Assembly: GCF_003346715.1 (NCBI RefSeq)
Contig: NZ_QQPQ01000005.1
Location: 124,001 to 188,000, forward strand
Source: Oceanispirochaeta sp. M1
Lineage (GTDB): Bacteria > Spirochaetota > Spirochaetia > DSM-2461
Direction: 5' to 3'
Length of the DNA: 64,000 bases
Positions 37,145 through 46,682 of the stretch are shown in pieces. The notes below the pieces were generated by a model. That model worked only from the letters and a program-made list of their open reading frames with translations. It did not search any database and was not told the origin of the DNA. Every line of letters starts with the position of its first letter. Positions within the stretch are counted from its first letter, which is position 1. Position numbers and translations under genes: made by a program.

Positions 37145-37160
37145 TGGCACAACTCCTGCG
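37145..37160 (+). promoter_or_regulatory. Sigma-54 promoter of amt-glnK
   Basis: TGGCAC-AACTC-CTGCG has GG at 37146-37147 and GC at 37158-37159, the invariant 12-bp GG-to-GC register of -24/-12 promoters. The transcription start would be near 37171, about 30 bp before the amt ATG. Confidence 0.85.
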
Positions 37161-37201
37161 TTATAGGGAGTCAGAACACAAAACAGGAGAGGTATTTCCA
37201 A

Positions 37202-38515
37202 ATGAAAAAGAGCAGGAAGATTTTGATCTTCACAATTCTGGCTTTATTACTGAGTGTCAGCGTTCATGCTGATGAACTCACAGACACACTGGATTTATAT
37301 TCAGCAGCATTTGACGCCATATGGCTGATTATCTGCGGAGGCCTTGTATTTTTTATGCAGGCCGGATTCGCAATGGTGGAAACAGGACTTACAAGAGCAA
37401 AGAATGCCGGAAACATAATCATGAAAAACCTTATGGACTTTTCCGCCGGTGCCATCTTGTACTGGGCAGTCGGTTGGGGACTCATGTACGGTGAATCTGC
37501 GGGTGGGTTTATCGGAACAAGTGATTTCTTCCTTGCAAGCGGAGATTCACTGGGCTGGTTCTTCCAGGTTGTATTTGCTGCAACAGCAGCAACTATCGTA
37601 TCTGGTGCCATGGCAGAAAGAACAAAGTTTTCTTCCTATCTCATCTACTCTGTAGTCATCTCAGGACTGATCTACCCCATTTCCGGTCACTGGATATGGA
37701 ACGGCGGTTGGTTGAGTGCCATGGGATTCCATGACTTTGCCGGTTCCACCGTAGTTCACTCTGTAGGTGCATGGGCTGCTCTTATGGGTGCCATCATCAT
37801 CGGACCCAGAGTCGGAAAATATGTCAAAATAAATGGAAAAGTAAATGTAAAAGCTATCATGGGTCACAACATGCCCTTAGCTGCCCTGGGTGTATTTATC
37901 CTTTGGTTCGGCTGGTATGGATTCAATGCCGGTTCTACACTGAGCGGTACAGATCCCTCCAGCATGGCTGCCGTTGCTGTTACAACAACTTTAGCTGCGG
38001 CTGCAGGTTCTATTGCAGCCATGTTCACCACATGGATTGCCTTCGGTAAACCTGATGTTTCAATGTCCCTCAATGGTGCTCTGGCCGGTCTGGTCGGTAT
38101 TACTGCCGGATGTTGGGTTGTCGGACCCGGTGCTGCCATTATTATCGGTCTTATTGCGGGTATCCTGGTTGTCGCGTCTGTTGAGTTATTCGACAAGGTT
38201 CTGCACATTGATGATCCTGTCGGTGCCGTTTCAGTACACGGTGTCTGCGGTGTATGGGGAACTCTTGCCGTTGGTATCTTTGGAGATATTGAGATGATCG
38301 GTTCAGGCCTTTCGAGAGCCGGACAGATTGGAGTACAGGCTCTTGGTGCAGCCGCCGTATTTGTATGGGTCAGCGTTACAGCCGGACTGCTCTTCCTTGT
38401 TCTGAAAAAGACAATCGGTCTGAGAGTCAGTGAAGAAGAAGAGTTGAGAGGACTGGATATTGAAGAGCACGGAACCGAGTCTTATGCAGGATTCCAGATT
38501 TTCCAGAACATGTAA
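37202..38515 (+). CDS. amt: Ammonium transporter Amt
   Basis: 437 residues. A signal-like N-terminus (MKKSRKILIFTILALLLSVSVHA) is followed by 11 predicted membrane helices. Conserved Amt segments include FFMQAGFAMVETGLTRAKNA, the GHWIWNGGWL motif and DDPVGAVSVHGVCGVWGT with the second pore His. It conducts ammonium into the cell under nitrogen limitation. AGGAG precedes the ATG. It is followed 18 bp later by a PII gene, the usual amtB-glnK pairing, and preceded by a sigma-54 promoter. Confidence 0.96.
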   Translation: MKKSRKILIFTILALLLSVSVHADELTDTLDLYSAAFDAIWLIICGGLVFFMQAGFAMVETGLTRAKNAGNIIMKNLMDFSAGAILYWAVGWGLMYGESAGGFIGTSDFFLASGDSLGWFFQVVFAATAATIVSGAMAERTKFSSYLIYSVVISGLIYPISGHWIWNGGWLSAMGFHDFAGSTVVHSVGAWAALMGAIIIGPRVGKYVKINGKVNVKAIMGHNMPLAALGVFILWFGWYGFNAGSTLSGTDPSSMAAVAVTTTLAAAAGSIAAMFTTWIAFGKPDVSMSLNGALAGLVGITAGCWVVGPGAAIIIGLIAGILVVASVELFDKVLHIDDPVGAVSVHGVCGVWGTLAVGIFGDIEMIGSGLSRAGQIGVQALGAAAVFVWVSVTAGLLFLVLKKTIGLRVSEEEELRGLDIEEHGTESYAGFQIFQNM

Positions 38516-38533
38516 GGACAGGAGGCCATAAAT

Positions 38534-38875
38534 ATGAAATTAATCGTAGCATACATACAGCCTGAGAAACTGAATGCAGTTAAACAGGAGCTTTTTAAGG
38601 ATGATATTCATAAAATATCAGTAACCAATGCCTTGGGCTGCGGACAGCAGATGGGTTATACAGAAACCTACCGTGGTGTAGATATGGAAGTGAACCTGCT
38701 GAAAAAGGTCAGAATAGAGATTGCAGTAACATCTCCCTTTGTACAGCCTACAGTGGATGCAATCATCCGCGGAGCACGTACGGGAGAGATCGGAGACGGT
38801 AAGATTTTCATCATGCCCATCGAAGATTCAATCCGCATCAGAAGCGGAGAAAGAGGTGAAGCCGCAATCGGCTGA
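38534..38875 (+). CDS. glnK: Nitrogen regulatory protein PII (GlnK-type), T-loop residue 51 is Met
   Basis: 113 residues, full length. The T-loop reads GYTETYRGVDMEVNLL: Tyr46 is conserved, but position 51, the uridylylated Tyr in proteobacterial PII, is Met. The B-loop (RGARTGEIGDGKIF) for ATP/ADP and 2-oxoglutarate binding is intact. It should plug Amt and sense energy and 2-oxoglutarate, without uridylylation at residue 51. AGGAGG lies upstream, and a terminator follows. Confidence 0.95.
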   Translation: MKLIVAYIQPEKLNAVKQELFKDDIHKISVTNALGCGQQMGYTETYRGVDMEVNLLKKVRIEIAVTSPFVQPTVDAIIRGARTGEIGDGKIFIMPIEDSIRIRSGERGEAAIG

Positions 38876-38900
38876 TCAGAACAGTCATTTGAAATAAGTA

Positions 38901-38927
38901 AAGACCCGGTATTGCCGGGTCTTTTTA
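38901..38927 (+). terminator. Rho-independent terminator after glnK
   Basis: AAGACCCGG-TATTG-CCGGGTCTT is a perfect 9-bp stem followed by TTTA, about 25 bp after the glnK stop. Confidence 0.9.
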
Positions 38928-38975
38928 TGTTTTAAGACTCGCAGATATCCTTGGGAAGAGATAGAATATAAGCAT

Positions 38976-39320
38976 ATGAAACTAGAAGAATTTCAGCAGT
39001 ACTGTGAATCGCTTAAAGCTGTAAAAGGAGATTTTCCTTTTGATGAGAAGACACTGGTCTATAAAGTAAAAGGGAAAATGTTCACTCTGACAGATTTTGA
39101 AAGCTTCAATTCATTCTCTGTAAAATGCGACCCGGAACTGGCTCAGGTCCTGAGGCTGGTCCATGAGGCCGTCACAGCCGGGTACCATTTGAATAAAAAA
39201 CACTGGAACAGCATCCGCCTGGACGGTAGTATTGATGATGAAACCCTGAAAGGATTCATCAGGGATTCCTACGATCTTGTAGTGAAGGGACTTCCAAAAA
39301 AACTGAGAGAGACACTTTAA
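38976..39320 (+). CDS. MmcQ/YjbR family protein
   Basis: 114 residues. The pattern YCESLKAVKGDFPFDEKTLVYKV ... MFTLTDFES ... LNKKHWNSIRLDGSIDDE matches the YjbR family, which has a double-wing, CyaY-like fold. Family members are cytosolic; DNA binding has been proposed but the function is not settled. (The first stretch quoted is abridged to residues 9-31.) It stands alone between glnK's terminator and the diguanylate cyclase gene. Confidence 0.88.
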   Translation: MKLEEFQQYCESLKAVKGDFPFDEKTLVYKVKGKMFTLTDFESFNSFSVKCDPELAQVLRLVHEAVTAGYHLNKKHWNSIRLDGSIDDETLKGFIRDSYDLVVKGLPKKLRETL

Positions 39321-39381
39321 TCTATACCTCTTATGAGATTTTTTATGTGTTTAGGGGTCCATCATAGGGAATAGAGTAAAA

Positions 39382-40797
39382 ATGAACAAAAGATTTATCT
39401 ATGTATTTGTTGTACTATTTACCCTACTCATATTCCTTCCTGATATGGCTCTCAGTCTGGAGTTCACCACAGAAGAACAGAACTGGCTCGATGATGTCGG
39501 TCAATTAAGTTTCAGTGAAGTGGACTGGGAACCTCTTTCCTATACAGACGAATATCCTATATATAAGGGAGTCATTGCTGATTACCTGCAAATCCTCGGG
39601 GAGAGCACAGGCCTCGAAATGGTTTTTATTCAAAGCAGCACATGGCAAGATGTTCTGGACAAGTTCACCACTGAGGATATCGATTTCATACCGGCCCTTA
39701 GTTCAGAAGATAATATCGGTAAAGAGGTCATTTTAACGGATCCGTATATATCATTTCCTTTGGTAATCGTGACCAGATCAAATATAGATTTTATCAGTGA
39801 AACTAAAGAACTTGAAGGTAAACGGGTTGGCGTGGGAAAAGGTTATACAAGTCACAGTTTTATCAAAAATAATTATCCGGAAATTGAGCTGGTGACTACT
39901 GAGAATGTCCAGGAGGGTCTGAAACTGCTCAATAAAGGTAAGATTGACGCCTTTGTCGGCCACTTAGCCATTATGAACGTTGCCATTAAGAAATCCCATT
40001 TTGACCTTCGAATAGCGGGAAAAACCGAGTTTGTCTTTGATCATCGAATAGGGTTTTCCACCGAACACGCCCGGACAGTTTTAATTTTCAACAAAGTTCT
40101 TTCACAGATAACAGCAGAAGAACATAACCGGATCTACAACAGATGGATCAGATTGAATACAGACAAAGCTGACTACTCGTTGATATGGAAGGTCCTGATT
40201 GCTTCCCTTATAATAATCTCCGGGTTTATATACTGGAACATGCGAATCCGCAGATTTCTGAGAGAGATGAACACATTGAAGAATGAACTGGAAGCAAAGA
40301 ATCAAAGGCTTAATATACTGACCATAACCGATCAACTTACAGGACTGTATAACCGTCTCAAGCTGGATGAATCGCTTCAATATGAAGCCCTTCGCTTTGC
40401 TCGTTACAACCACCCTTTCGGTATCATCCTCATTGACATCGATCATTTCAAAAATATCAATGATACATTCGGGCATCCGACTGGGGACAAAGTACTGGAA
40501 AGTATTTCTAACCTGCTGCTGAAAAATATTCGCAAAGCCGATACCCTGGGTCGATGGGGCGGGGAGGAATTCCTGATTATCTGCCCGGAGACTGATGAAC
40601 AAGACATAAAACAATTTGCAGAGAAACTGCGGAATAAGATAGATAGTTTTGATTTCCCGGAAGTTCATGTCTCCACAGCAAGCTTTGGAGCAACTATTTC
40701 CCGGAAGGGTGATGACATGACTCGTTTGATGAAACGAGTTGATGAGGCACTCTACTCAGCCAAAAAAAATGGACGAAACAGAGTTATCTTTAAATGA
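39382..40797 (+). CDS. Diguanylate cyclase with periplasmic SBP-type sensor
   Basis: 471 residues. A signal peptide (to about residue 26) precedes a family 3 solute-binding-protein-like domain (about 30-255). Next come one membrane helix (VLIASLIIISGFIYW, about 270-287), a short coiled coil and a GGDEF domain. The active site is GGEEF, with the inhibitory I-site RKAD five residues upstream, so it should make c-di-GMP with product inhibition. The sensor resembles amino-acid-binding proteins, and it lies between nitrogen genes, which suggests but does not prove an amino-acid signal. Confidence 0.92.
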   Translation: MNKRFIYVFVVLFTLLIFLPDMALSLEFTTEEQNWLDDVGQLSFSEVDWEPLSYTDEYPIYKGVIADYLQILGESTGLEMVFIQSSTWQDVLDKFTTEDIDFIPALSSEDNIGKEVILTDPYISFPLVIVTRSNIDFISETKELEGKRVGVGKGYTSHSFIKNNYPEIELVTTENVQEGLKLLNKGKIDAFVGHLAIMNVAIKKSHFDLRIAGKTEFVFDHRIGFSTEHARTVLIFNKVLSQITAEEHNRIYNRWIRLNTDKADYSLIWKVLIASLIIISGFIYWNMRIRRFLREMNTLKNELEAKNQRLNILTITDQLTGLYNRLKLDESLQYEALRFARYNHPFGIILIDIDHFKNINDTFGHPTGDKVLESISNLLLKNIRKADTLGRWGGEEFLIICPETDEQDIKQFAEKLRNKIDSFDFPEVHVSTASFGATISRKGDDMTRLMKRVDEALYSAKKNGRNRVIFK

Positions 40798-40956
40798 TGC
40801 TTTAACAGGAACTTATATAGAAAATCTGGACAAATTATATTTCTTCATTTTCAGTATCCATTAGAAGCTCAGTGCAAGTAATAACTCTGTGTTACCTGTT
40901 TCAATAGTAATTCTCCATCACATTGCTTATACTTGAATAATGCAGGAGTAAATAAA

Positions 40957-42945
40957 ATGAAGATCACAGGTAAACTACTTTTTCCCACGTCAGTAATGCT
41001 TATAATTGCAGTCTCTGTCGTTTCTTATATCGGTTATTCAAATATTGAAAAAGAACTGAATAATGTTATGGAATTGACTACACAGGCGACTCTTGACGAC
41101 ATGGTACTTCAAATGAAAACAAATGAAGAGGAAACTCAGGCATTAAAACAATCCCTTAACAAAAATTATCTCCGAATTGCCCGATCCCTTGCATACACGG
41201 TGGACAGATACCCTTCAGCACTTGAAACAAGCACATTACAGTCACTGGCTCAGGAAGTAGAAATTGATGAAATACACGTAGCCGATGAGAACGGGGTATT
41301 ATTTGCAGGATCTATCCCTGGATTTTTCGGTTTTGATTTTAACAGCAGTGATCAGACAGTACCCTTTCTGAAAATGCTCAATGATAAAAACTTTGAACTC
41401 GCCCAGGACCCGCAGATCAGAGCTGTTGACGGAGTGCTTTTTCAATACATAGCTGTCCCTTTGAAATCTCAGGGCGGCCTGTTACAAATTGGTGTTCAGC
41501 CTAAAGAACTTCAGAATTTACTGGAAGCTAACAGTCTTCAGAAAGTCCTGGAACACTATCCATATAAATCCGGTGGTTATGCATATATCGCTTCACAGGA
41601 ATCAGATGAAATTATCTTCCATAGTCTTTCAGACAGAGTGGGTCTGACACTTTCAGATTATGAATTTGGTAAACAGATCATAAAAATGAAAACCGGTAGT
41701 TTTGTTTATACATTTAACGATGTAGAAGTCTATACCAGTTTTAAAATCATAGATGAAGGGATTCTTATTACAGCAATACCAACGGCTTCTTATAAAGAGA
41801 GTCTCGGAACTGTCCTGCTGGCTCTGATAACGACATCAATACTATCACTTATTATCCTCATGGCAATCATGGTGTTTGTAGTCAAAAGAATTGTTTCTCC
41901 ATTGTATATTGTCAGTGAATCTTTGAATAAAATTGCATCGGGAGACCTTATGATCGAGATTGATTCAAAGCTGATTAATCAGAAAGATGAGATTGGTCAA
42001 CTGGCAGAATCACTTCAATATATGACAAAAAATCTGCAGAATATTGTTGGTAAAGTATCCGATGCCGCTGACTATATCGCATCAGGTAGTGTAGATATCA
42101 GGGAATCAAGTCAATTACTGTCGGACGGAGCGACTCAACAAGCCGCCAGTGCCGAAGAAGTCTCCAGTTCTATGGAAGAAATGAGTGCGAATATAAGCCA
42201 GAATGCTGAGAATTCGGGGGAGACTGAAAGGATAGCACATAAAGCGGCATCAGATGCACATGAGAGCGGAAAGACTGTAAAAGAAGCAGTAGAAGCCATG
42301 ACAGAGATTGCTGACAAAATCAGTGTAATAGAAGACATATCACGAAATACCAATATGCTGGCATTAAATGCCGCCATAGAAGCCGCCAGGGCAGGTGAAC
42401 ACGGTAAAGGATTCGCAGTTGTGGCAGCAGAGGTCAGAAAACTTGCAGAACAAAGCCAGCGAGCTGCTGGAGAGATAACAGAACTTGCAGAAAAAACAGT
42501 CGTTCTGTCTAAGGGATCAGGTGAAAGATTATCCACTTTGGTACCGGATATTGAGAAAACAGCTGAATTGGTGGAAGAAATCAGTGTAGCCAGCAGAGAA
42601 CAGCAGACCGGTGTAGGTCAGATTACAGAAGCTATAGTTCAATTGGATCAGATAATTCAGAACAATGCTTCATCATCAGAAAAGATGGCATTAACATCAG
42701 ATGACCTGGCAACCCAGGCGGAAAAACTCAAGGAGACTATTAAATTCTTCAAAATTTCACAAAACCGGAAAGCAGATGTTCAACAGGAAGTTTCAAATAA
42801 AAAGAATCCCCCCGTAAAACGAGTTGCGGCCCCCCCTGTTAAGCACTTGATTAGTGAAGCACCCAAGGCAATTGAGAATCATGAGAAGGTTAAAAGCAGA
42901 AGTGATGATTATGAACAGCAGGATGATGATTTTGAATCATTCTAA
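40957..42945 (+). CDS. Methyl-accepting chemotaxis protein
   Basis: 662 residues from the ATG at 40957, chosen for GGAG 8 bp upstream; an in-frame TTG lies at 40933. Membrane helix 1 ([21 protein letters not shown]) precedes a Cache-type periplasmic domain ([20 protein letters not shown]). Helix 2 is near residues 290-315, followed by HAMP ([20 protein letters not shown]) and the signalling domain with [20 protein letters not shown]. The tail is charged and ends DDDFESF, with no NWETF-type CheR site. It sits between the diguanylate cyclase and the glutamine synthetase gene. Confidence 0.94.
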   Translation: MKITGKLLFPTSVMLIIAVSVVSYIGYSNIEKELNNVMELTTQATLDDMVLQMKTNEEETQALKQSLNKNYLRIARSLAYTVDRYPSALETSTLQSLAQEVEIDEIHVADENGVLFAGSIPGFFGFDFNSSDQTVPFLKMLNDKNFELAQDPQIRAVDGVLFQYIAVPLKSQGGLLQIGVQPKELQNLLEANSLQKVLEHYPYKSGGYAYIASQESDEIIFHSLSDRVGLTLSDYEFGKQIIKMKTGSFVYTFNDVEVYTSFKIIDEGILITAIPTASYKESLGTVLLALITTSILSLIILMAIMVFVVKRIVSPLYIVSESLNKIASGDLMIEIDSKLINQKDEIGQLAESLQYMTKNLQNIVGKVSDAADYIASGSVDIRESSQLLSDGATQQAASAEEVSSSMEEMSANISQNAENSGETERIAHKAASDAHESGKTVKEAVEAMTEIADKISVIEDISRNTNMLALNAAIEAARAGEHGKGFAVVAAEVRKLAEQSQRAAGEITELAEKTVVLSKGSGERLSTLVPDIEKTAELVEEISVASREQQTGVGQITEAIVQLDQIIQNNASSSEKMALTSDDLATQAEKLKETIKFFKISQNRKADVQQEVSNKKNPPVKRVAAPPVKHLISEAPKAIENHEKVKSRSDDYEQQDDDFESF

Positions 42946-42960
42946 ACCAGGGCAAGTTCA

Positions 42961-42972
42961 TACATTTATGTA
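42961..42972. promoter_or_regulatory. Upstream palindrome 1 of the glutamine synthetase gene
   Basis: TACATTTATGTA is a perfect TACA-N4-TGTA palindrome about 150 bp upstream of the -24 element. It is the first of two sites 30 bp apart, as before amt. Confidence 0.65.
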
Positions 42973-42990
42973 ACTCAATGTCTTTTTTTA

Positions 42991-43002
42991 TACTTTTATG
43001 TA
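42991..43002. promoter_or_regulatory. Upstream palindrome 2 of the glutamine synthetase gene
   Basis: TACTTTTATGTA has one mismatch to TACA-N4-TGTA and lies exactly 30 bp after the first copy. The flanking GTAACTTAA/GTAACTCAA is also similar between the two copies. Confidence 0.55.
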
Positions 43003-43111
43003 ACTTAATTATGCATCTTTGTTTACCTCTATGCTCAAAACAATACAGGATAAGTTCTTATTTCCTTTTAGAATAAGAACTTATTTTATTTTTATACATT
43101 TGAGACTTAAA

Positions 43112-43127
43112 TGGCACAGAATCTGCA
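43112..43127 (+). promoter_or_regulatory. Sigma-54 promoter of the glutamine synthetase gene
   Basis: TGGCAC-AGAAT-CTGCA has GG at 43113-43114 and GC at 43125-43126, the correct -24/-12 register. The start of transcription would be near 43138, giving a leader of about 95 nt. Confidence 0.87.
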
Positions 43128-43231
43128 TATATATAATCAAAACTAGAAAACCATTTCAAAGGAAAACCCTGCGGCCTTGAGCTGATTCAGGCGTAATATT
43201 GACAGAATTATATGGGAATAGGAGAAGAATG

Positions 43232-45355
43232 ATGAGCGTTGATTATTCAAAAACACCCCTTGTAAGCATTTACGGGGAAAACTGCTTCAGCGAAGCAGTA
43301 ATGAAAGAAAGACTACCTAAAACTGTCTTTAAAGAATTCAAAAAAGTACAGCTTGGAGAGTGTGAACTCTCACTTGATGTAGCCGAAGTAATAGCTTCCG
43401 CCATGAAAGACTGGGCCATTGAAAAAGGAGCCACCCACTACACACACTGGTTCCAGCCCCTCACAGGTCTGACTGCAGAAAAACATGATTCCTTCATCTC
43501 ACCTGAAGCAGACGGAACAGTAATGATGGAATTCTCCGGAAAAGAACTGATTCAGGGTGAACCTGATGCATCATCTTTTCCTAACGGTGGTTTGAGAGCA
43601 ACTTTTGAGGCCCGCGGTTACACAGCATGGGATACAGCATCACCCGCCTTCCTTAAATCAGATAACACAGGCCTTACACTGACCATACCCACAGCCTTTG
43701 TTTCCTACACAGGAGAGGCTCTGGATAAAAAGACTCCCCTTCTCCGCTCCATGGATGCTATCAGCACTCAGGCCATGAGAATACTCAAGGCCATGGGAAA
43801 CACAACATCTAAAAGAGTCATTTCTTCAGTAGGCCCCGAGCAGGAATATTTCCTGATCGATAAAGAATACTTTCTGGCAAGACCCGACCTCAAACTCACC
43901 GGAAGAACCGTATTCGGAACAATGAGTGCCAAGGGCCAGGAACTGGATGACCACTACTTTGGAGCCATCAAAGACAGAGTTGCCGATTTCATGAGAGATC
44001 TGAACACAGAACTCTGGAAACTGGGAATATCCGCCAAGACTCAGCACAACGAAGTAGCCCCCAACCAGTTTGAACTGGCACCCATCTATGCATCTGCCAA
44101 TGTGGCCACTGATGGAAACCAGATCACCATGGAAATGATGAAAAAGATTGCTGATAAGCATGATCTGGCCTGTCTTCTTCATGAAAAACCCTTTGCCGGA
44201 ATCAACGGAAACGGTAAACACAATAACTGGTCCATTGCAACAGACGACGGTATCAACCTGCTGAACCCCGGTGAAACACCTCACGACAATGCACAGTTCC
44301 TGCTGTTCACAGTGGCAACTATCAAGGCTGTTGATAAATTTGCTTCTATCCTGAGAGCATCTGCTGCGAGTCCTGGAAATGACCACAGACTGGGTGCCAA
44401 CGAAGCTCCTCCCGCTGTTATTTCCATCTTCATGGGAGATCAGCTATCTGATATCCTGAAGAATATGTCCCAGGGAAAACCTGTTAAGGCCCTGAACGGC
44501 AAAATGATGGAGATCGGAGCCACGACTCTTCCTAAACTACCCCTGGATATGACAGACAGAAACAGAACTTCGCCCTTTGCCTTCACCGGAAACAAGTTTG
44601 AGTTCAGAATGGTTGGATCAACTCAGTCTACAGCTGGTCCCAATGTTGTATTAAACACCTCCGTTGCATATATTCTTGATGGGTTTGCCGACAGACTTGA
44701 GAAAGCCACTGATGTAAATGCAGAGATCCAGAAGATCATCTGTGAAACTTATGCTGCTCATGAAAGAATTGTTTTCAATGGAAACGGTTATTCAGAGGAA
44801 TGGCTCGCAGAAGCGGAAAGACGTGGTCTGCCCAACCTTAAGTCCACAGTAGCGGCACTGCCGGTTTACAACTCAAAAGAGAGTGTGGAACTCTTTGGAA
44901 GGTATAATGTTCTCAGCAAGGAAGAGCTTGAATCAAGAGTAGATATCTACCTTGAAAACTACAGCAAACAGATCAACATCGAAGCCGGTGTTGCTCTGGA
45001 AATGGCTACCCGCCTGATCTTCCCCGTTGTTAACGAGTATGCCACATCTATTGCGGAGGGTATTACTTCCATCAAGTCAATACTTCCCAAGGCATCCACC
45101 GGAGCTCAGGAATCTCTTCTTGAAAAATTGAGTTCAAAAATGGAATTCCTGCTCAAAGCAAGCGATGTTCTGAGTGAAGCAATTGATGCAGCTCTAGAAC
45201 TGGAAGATGATATTCTTGCTCAGGCTACTGCCTACAGAGAAAAGGTGATTCCCGCTATGGATGACTTAAGAGAATATGCCGATGCCCTTGAAAAAATCAC
45301 AGACAAGCAAGCATGGCCCTATCCTTCTTATGAAGACATGCTGTTCAACCTTTAA
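43232..45355 (+). CDS. glnN: Glutamine synthetase type III
   Basis: 707 residues from the ATG at 43232, chosen because AGGAG ends 7 bp upstream; ATG at 43229 and TTG at 43199 are in-frame alternatives. The size and motifs are those of [61 protein letters not shown] and [16 protein letters not shown]. It condenses glutamate and ammonia with ATP in the cytosol. It completes the ammonium assimilation set with Amt and PII. Its own sigma-54 promoter and palindrome pair tie it to the same control. A terminator follows. Confidence 0.95.
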   Translation: MSVDYSKTPLVSIYGENCFSEAVMKERLPKTVFKEFKKVQLGECELSLDVAEVIASAMKDWAIEKGATHYTHWFQPLTGLTAEKHDSFISPEADGTVMMEFSGKELIQGEPDASSFPNGGLRATFEARGYTAWDTASPAFLKSDNTGLTLTIPTAFVSYTGEALDKKTPLLRSMDAISTQAMRILKAMGNTTSKRVISSVGPEQEYFLIDKEYFLARPDLKLTGRTVFGTMSAKGQELDDHYFGAIKDRVADFMRDLNTELWKLGISAKTQHNEVAPNQFELAPIYASANVATDGNQITMEMMKKIADKHDLACLLHEKPFAGINGNGKHNNWSIATDDGINLLNPGETPHDNAQFLLFTVATIKAVDKFASILRASAASPGNDHRLGANEAPPAVISIFMGDQLSDILKNMSQGKPVKALNGKMMEIGATTLPKLPLDMTDRNRTSPFAFTGNKFEFRMVGSTQSTAGPNVVLNTSVAYILDGFADRLEKATDVNAEIQKIICETYAAHERIVFNGNGYSEEWLAEAERRGLPNLKSTVAALPVYNSKESVELFGRYNVLSKEELESRVDIYLENYSKQINIEAGVALEMATRLIFPVVNEYATSIAEGITSIKSILPKASTGAQESLLEKLSSKMEFLLKASDVLSEAIDAALELEDDILAQATAYREKVIPAMDDLREYADALEKITDKQAWPYPSYEDMLFNL

Positions 45356-45378
45356 TTTCTTATATTAAAATAATTTAA

Positions 45379-45410
45379 AGAAGACCGTCCAAATCAGGGC
45401 GGTCTTTTTT
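45379..45410 (+). terminator. Rho-independent terminator after the glutamine synthetase gene
   Basis: AAGACCGTCC-AAATCA-GGGCGGTCTT with a trailing run of T forms a GC-rich stem of about 10 bp with one G-T pair, 25 bp after the stop. Confidence 0.9.
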
Positions 45411-45485
45411 CATCTCGTGATTTCCAAGAAAAAACAGCTGTTTTATGATGACGAAGGATATTGAAGATTTTCTTCCGGGATTCTG

Positions 45486-45514
45486 TTGACACTATTTCGA
45501 AAACAATTTATATT
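45486..45514 (+). promoter_or_regulatory. Sigma-70 promoter of tRNA-Asn
   Basis: A consensus -35 TTGACA (45486-45491), 17-bp spacer and TATATT (45509-45514) lie just upstream of the tRNA; transcription should start near 45521, about 10 nt before the mature 5' end. Confidence 0.88.
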
Positions 45515-45530
45515 CATCAAGAATTAACTT

Positions 45531-45603
45531 TCCCCTGTAGCTCAGTTGGTAGAGCGGATGGCTGTTAACCATCATGTCAGCAGTTCGAGTCTGTTCGGGG
45601 GAG
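45531..45603 (+). tRNA. tRNA-Asn (anticodon GTT)
   Basis: 73 nt. The acceptor stem TCCCCTG pairs with CGGGGGA, D-arm GCTC/GAGC, anticodon stem GATGG/CCATC with loop CTGTTAA (GTT), variable loop ATGTC, T-arm AGCAG/CTGTT with loop TTCGAGT, and discriminator G. The 3' CCA is not encoded. It has its own promoter and terminator. Confidence 0.95.
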
Positions 45604-45606
45604 CTT

Positions 45607-45638
45607 AAGCGGAGTCCATATGGATTCCGCTTTTTTTT
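45607..45638 (+). terminator. Rho-independent terminator after tRNA-Asn
   Basis: AAGCGGA-G-TCCATATGGA-T-TCCGCTT forms a long stem followed by eight T, directly after the tRNA. Confidence 0.9.
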
Positions 45639-45685
45639 GCTATTTCAATTTTGATTAATGAACGTTTTTGGTGTATTATTCAGTT

Positions 45686-46468
45686 ATGGGACTCAAGTAT
45701 TTACTACTCCCATTTCTATTGATTACCTCCCTCTCGTGTGAGAGCAAATTATACCCTCCCACAGACCCGCCTGTTCTGTCCGACCTGATCCTGACCAGCA
45801 GCTCCTACAACTCCTCCACAACAAAGACCTACAGAGGTGATACTGTCTTCCTGGTAGTATCTGTAGAGGATCCTGAAGAAGATCCTGAAACATTGAACCT
45901 CAGCATCACATCAGACGGTACAGAGGTTGCCAGTGAAGAATACGGAGAATCCAGGATACATGACGGCATAAGCTGGGAAGGCTGGTTTGAAACAGTCAAT
46001 CTTTCAGTGGGCAGCTACACCCTTAATTTCACAGCAACCGATAAAGAGGGGAATATAAGTGAAACCCTCAGCCAGAGCTTTACTATTGAAACAGATTTTA
46101 AGACCACTGTCACAACAGCGGATATTACAATAAGTGCTGTTTCAGTAGCGTTAAAAGATGAGGTTCCTGATGAACCTTTTACAATAAGTTTTTCTTTGAC
46201 AAATAATTCACTTGTTAAATTAGATCTTGTATATGTTCCCTTTACTGTGATTATGGATTGGGATAATCCAACTGATGATCCTGATAATGGTGAAGAAGAA
46301 TACGATTACAGCGGCACAGCGATAGTCTCTTCGATTGATCCTGGTGACACAGTTGAAGGTAAACTCAGATTGAGCATACTTAACGGCACATATGATAATA
46401 CGAATCCTGTGAATGATGCGAATGAAAACAATTACGATGAAGCAAACTGCACAATAACAATATATTAA
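45686..46468 (+). CDS. Putative lipoprotein with Ig-like/CARDB-like beta domains
   Basis: 260 residues from the ATG at 45686. The N-terminus MGLKYLLLPFLLITSLSC is a lipoprotein signal with the acylated Cys at residue 18. Residues about 35-135 read like an Ig-type beta domain (VFLVVSVEDPEEDPE ... GSYTLNFTATDKEGNIS). The C-terminal part (ISFSLTNNSLVKLDLVYVPF, GDTVEGKLRLSI) resembles CARDB. It probably faces the periplasm or surface with a binding role. No Shine-Dalgarno is clear. The function is unknown. Confidence 0.78.
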   Translation: MGLKYLLLPFLLITSLSCESKLYPPTDPPVLSDLILTSSSYNSSTTKTYRGDTVFLVVSVEDPEEDPETLNLSITSDGTEVASEEYGESRIHDGISWEGWFETVNLSVGSYTLNFTATDKEGNISETLSQSFTIETDFKTTVTTADITISAVSVALKDEVPDEPFTISFSLTNNSLVKLDLVYVPFTVIMDWDNPTDDPDNGEEEYDYSGTAIVSSIDPGDTVEGKLRLSILNGTYDNTNPVNDANENNYDEANCTITIY

Positions 46469-46472
46469 AGAA

Positions 46473-46682
46473 TCAAAGGCCCGAAGCCGCAGATTCTTTG
46501 TGTTCATCCACTTCCCATTGATCATGATACTTATTCACTTGTGTTTGAGACAAAATATGCCTGAGAACCATTTCATCCATCAACTGACTCATATGTTCTT
46601 CGGCAATGCATGTGCGAAGCAGATTCAAACCCACCTGAAACGGTATATAATCTTTGTAAACAAGGTATGTAACAAAATCCAT
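46473..46682 (-). CDS. Small protein of unknown function
   Basis: 69 residues, starting MDFVTYLVYKDYIPFQVGLN and ending HKESAASGL. I recognise no family. It is supported by a good ribosome site (GGGAG about 8 bp before the ATG) and a mixed, protein-like composition. It is convergent with the lipoprotein gene, and an overlapping reading frame on the other strand (46500-46811) lacks a ribosome site. It could be non-coding. Confidence 0.45.
   Translation of the reverse strand: MDFVTYLVYKDYIPFQVGLNLLRTCIAEEHMSQLMDEMVLRHILSQTQVNKYHDQWEVDEHKESAASGL

Noticed and set aside
35425-43138. A nitrogen fixation locus
   Set aside because: The activator resembles NifA, but no nifHDK or accessory genes are present; nifJ at the right end is a general fermentation enzyme.
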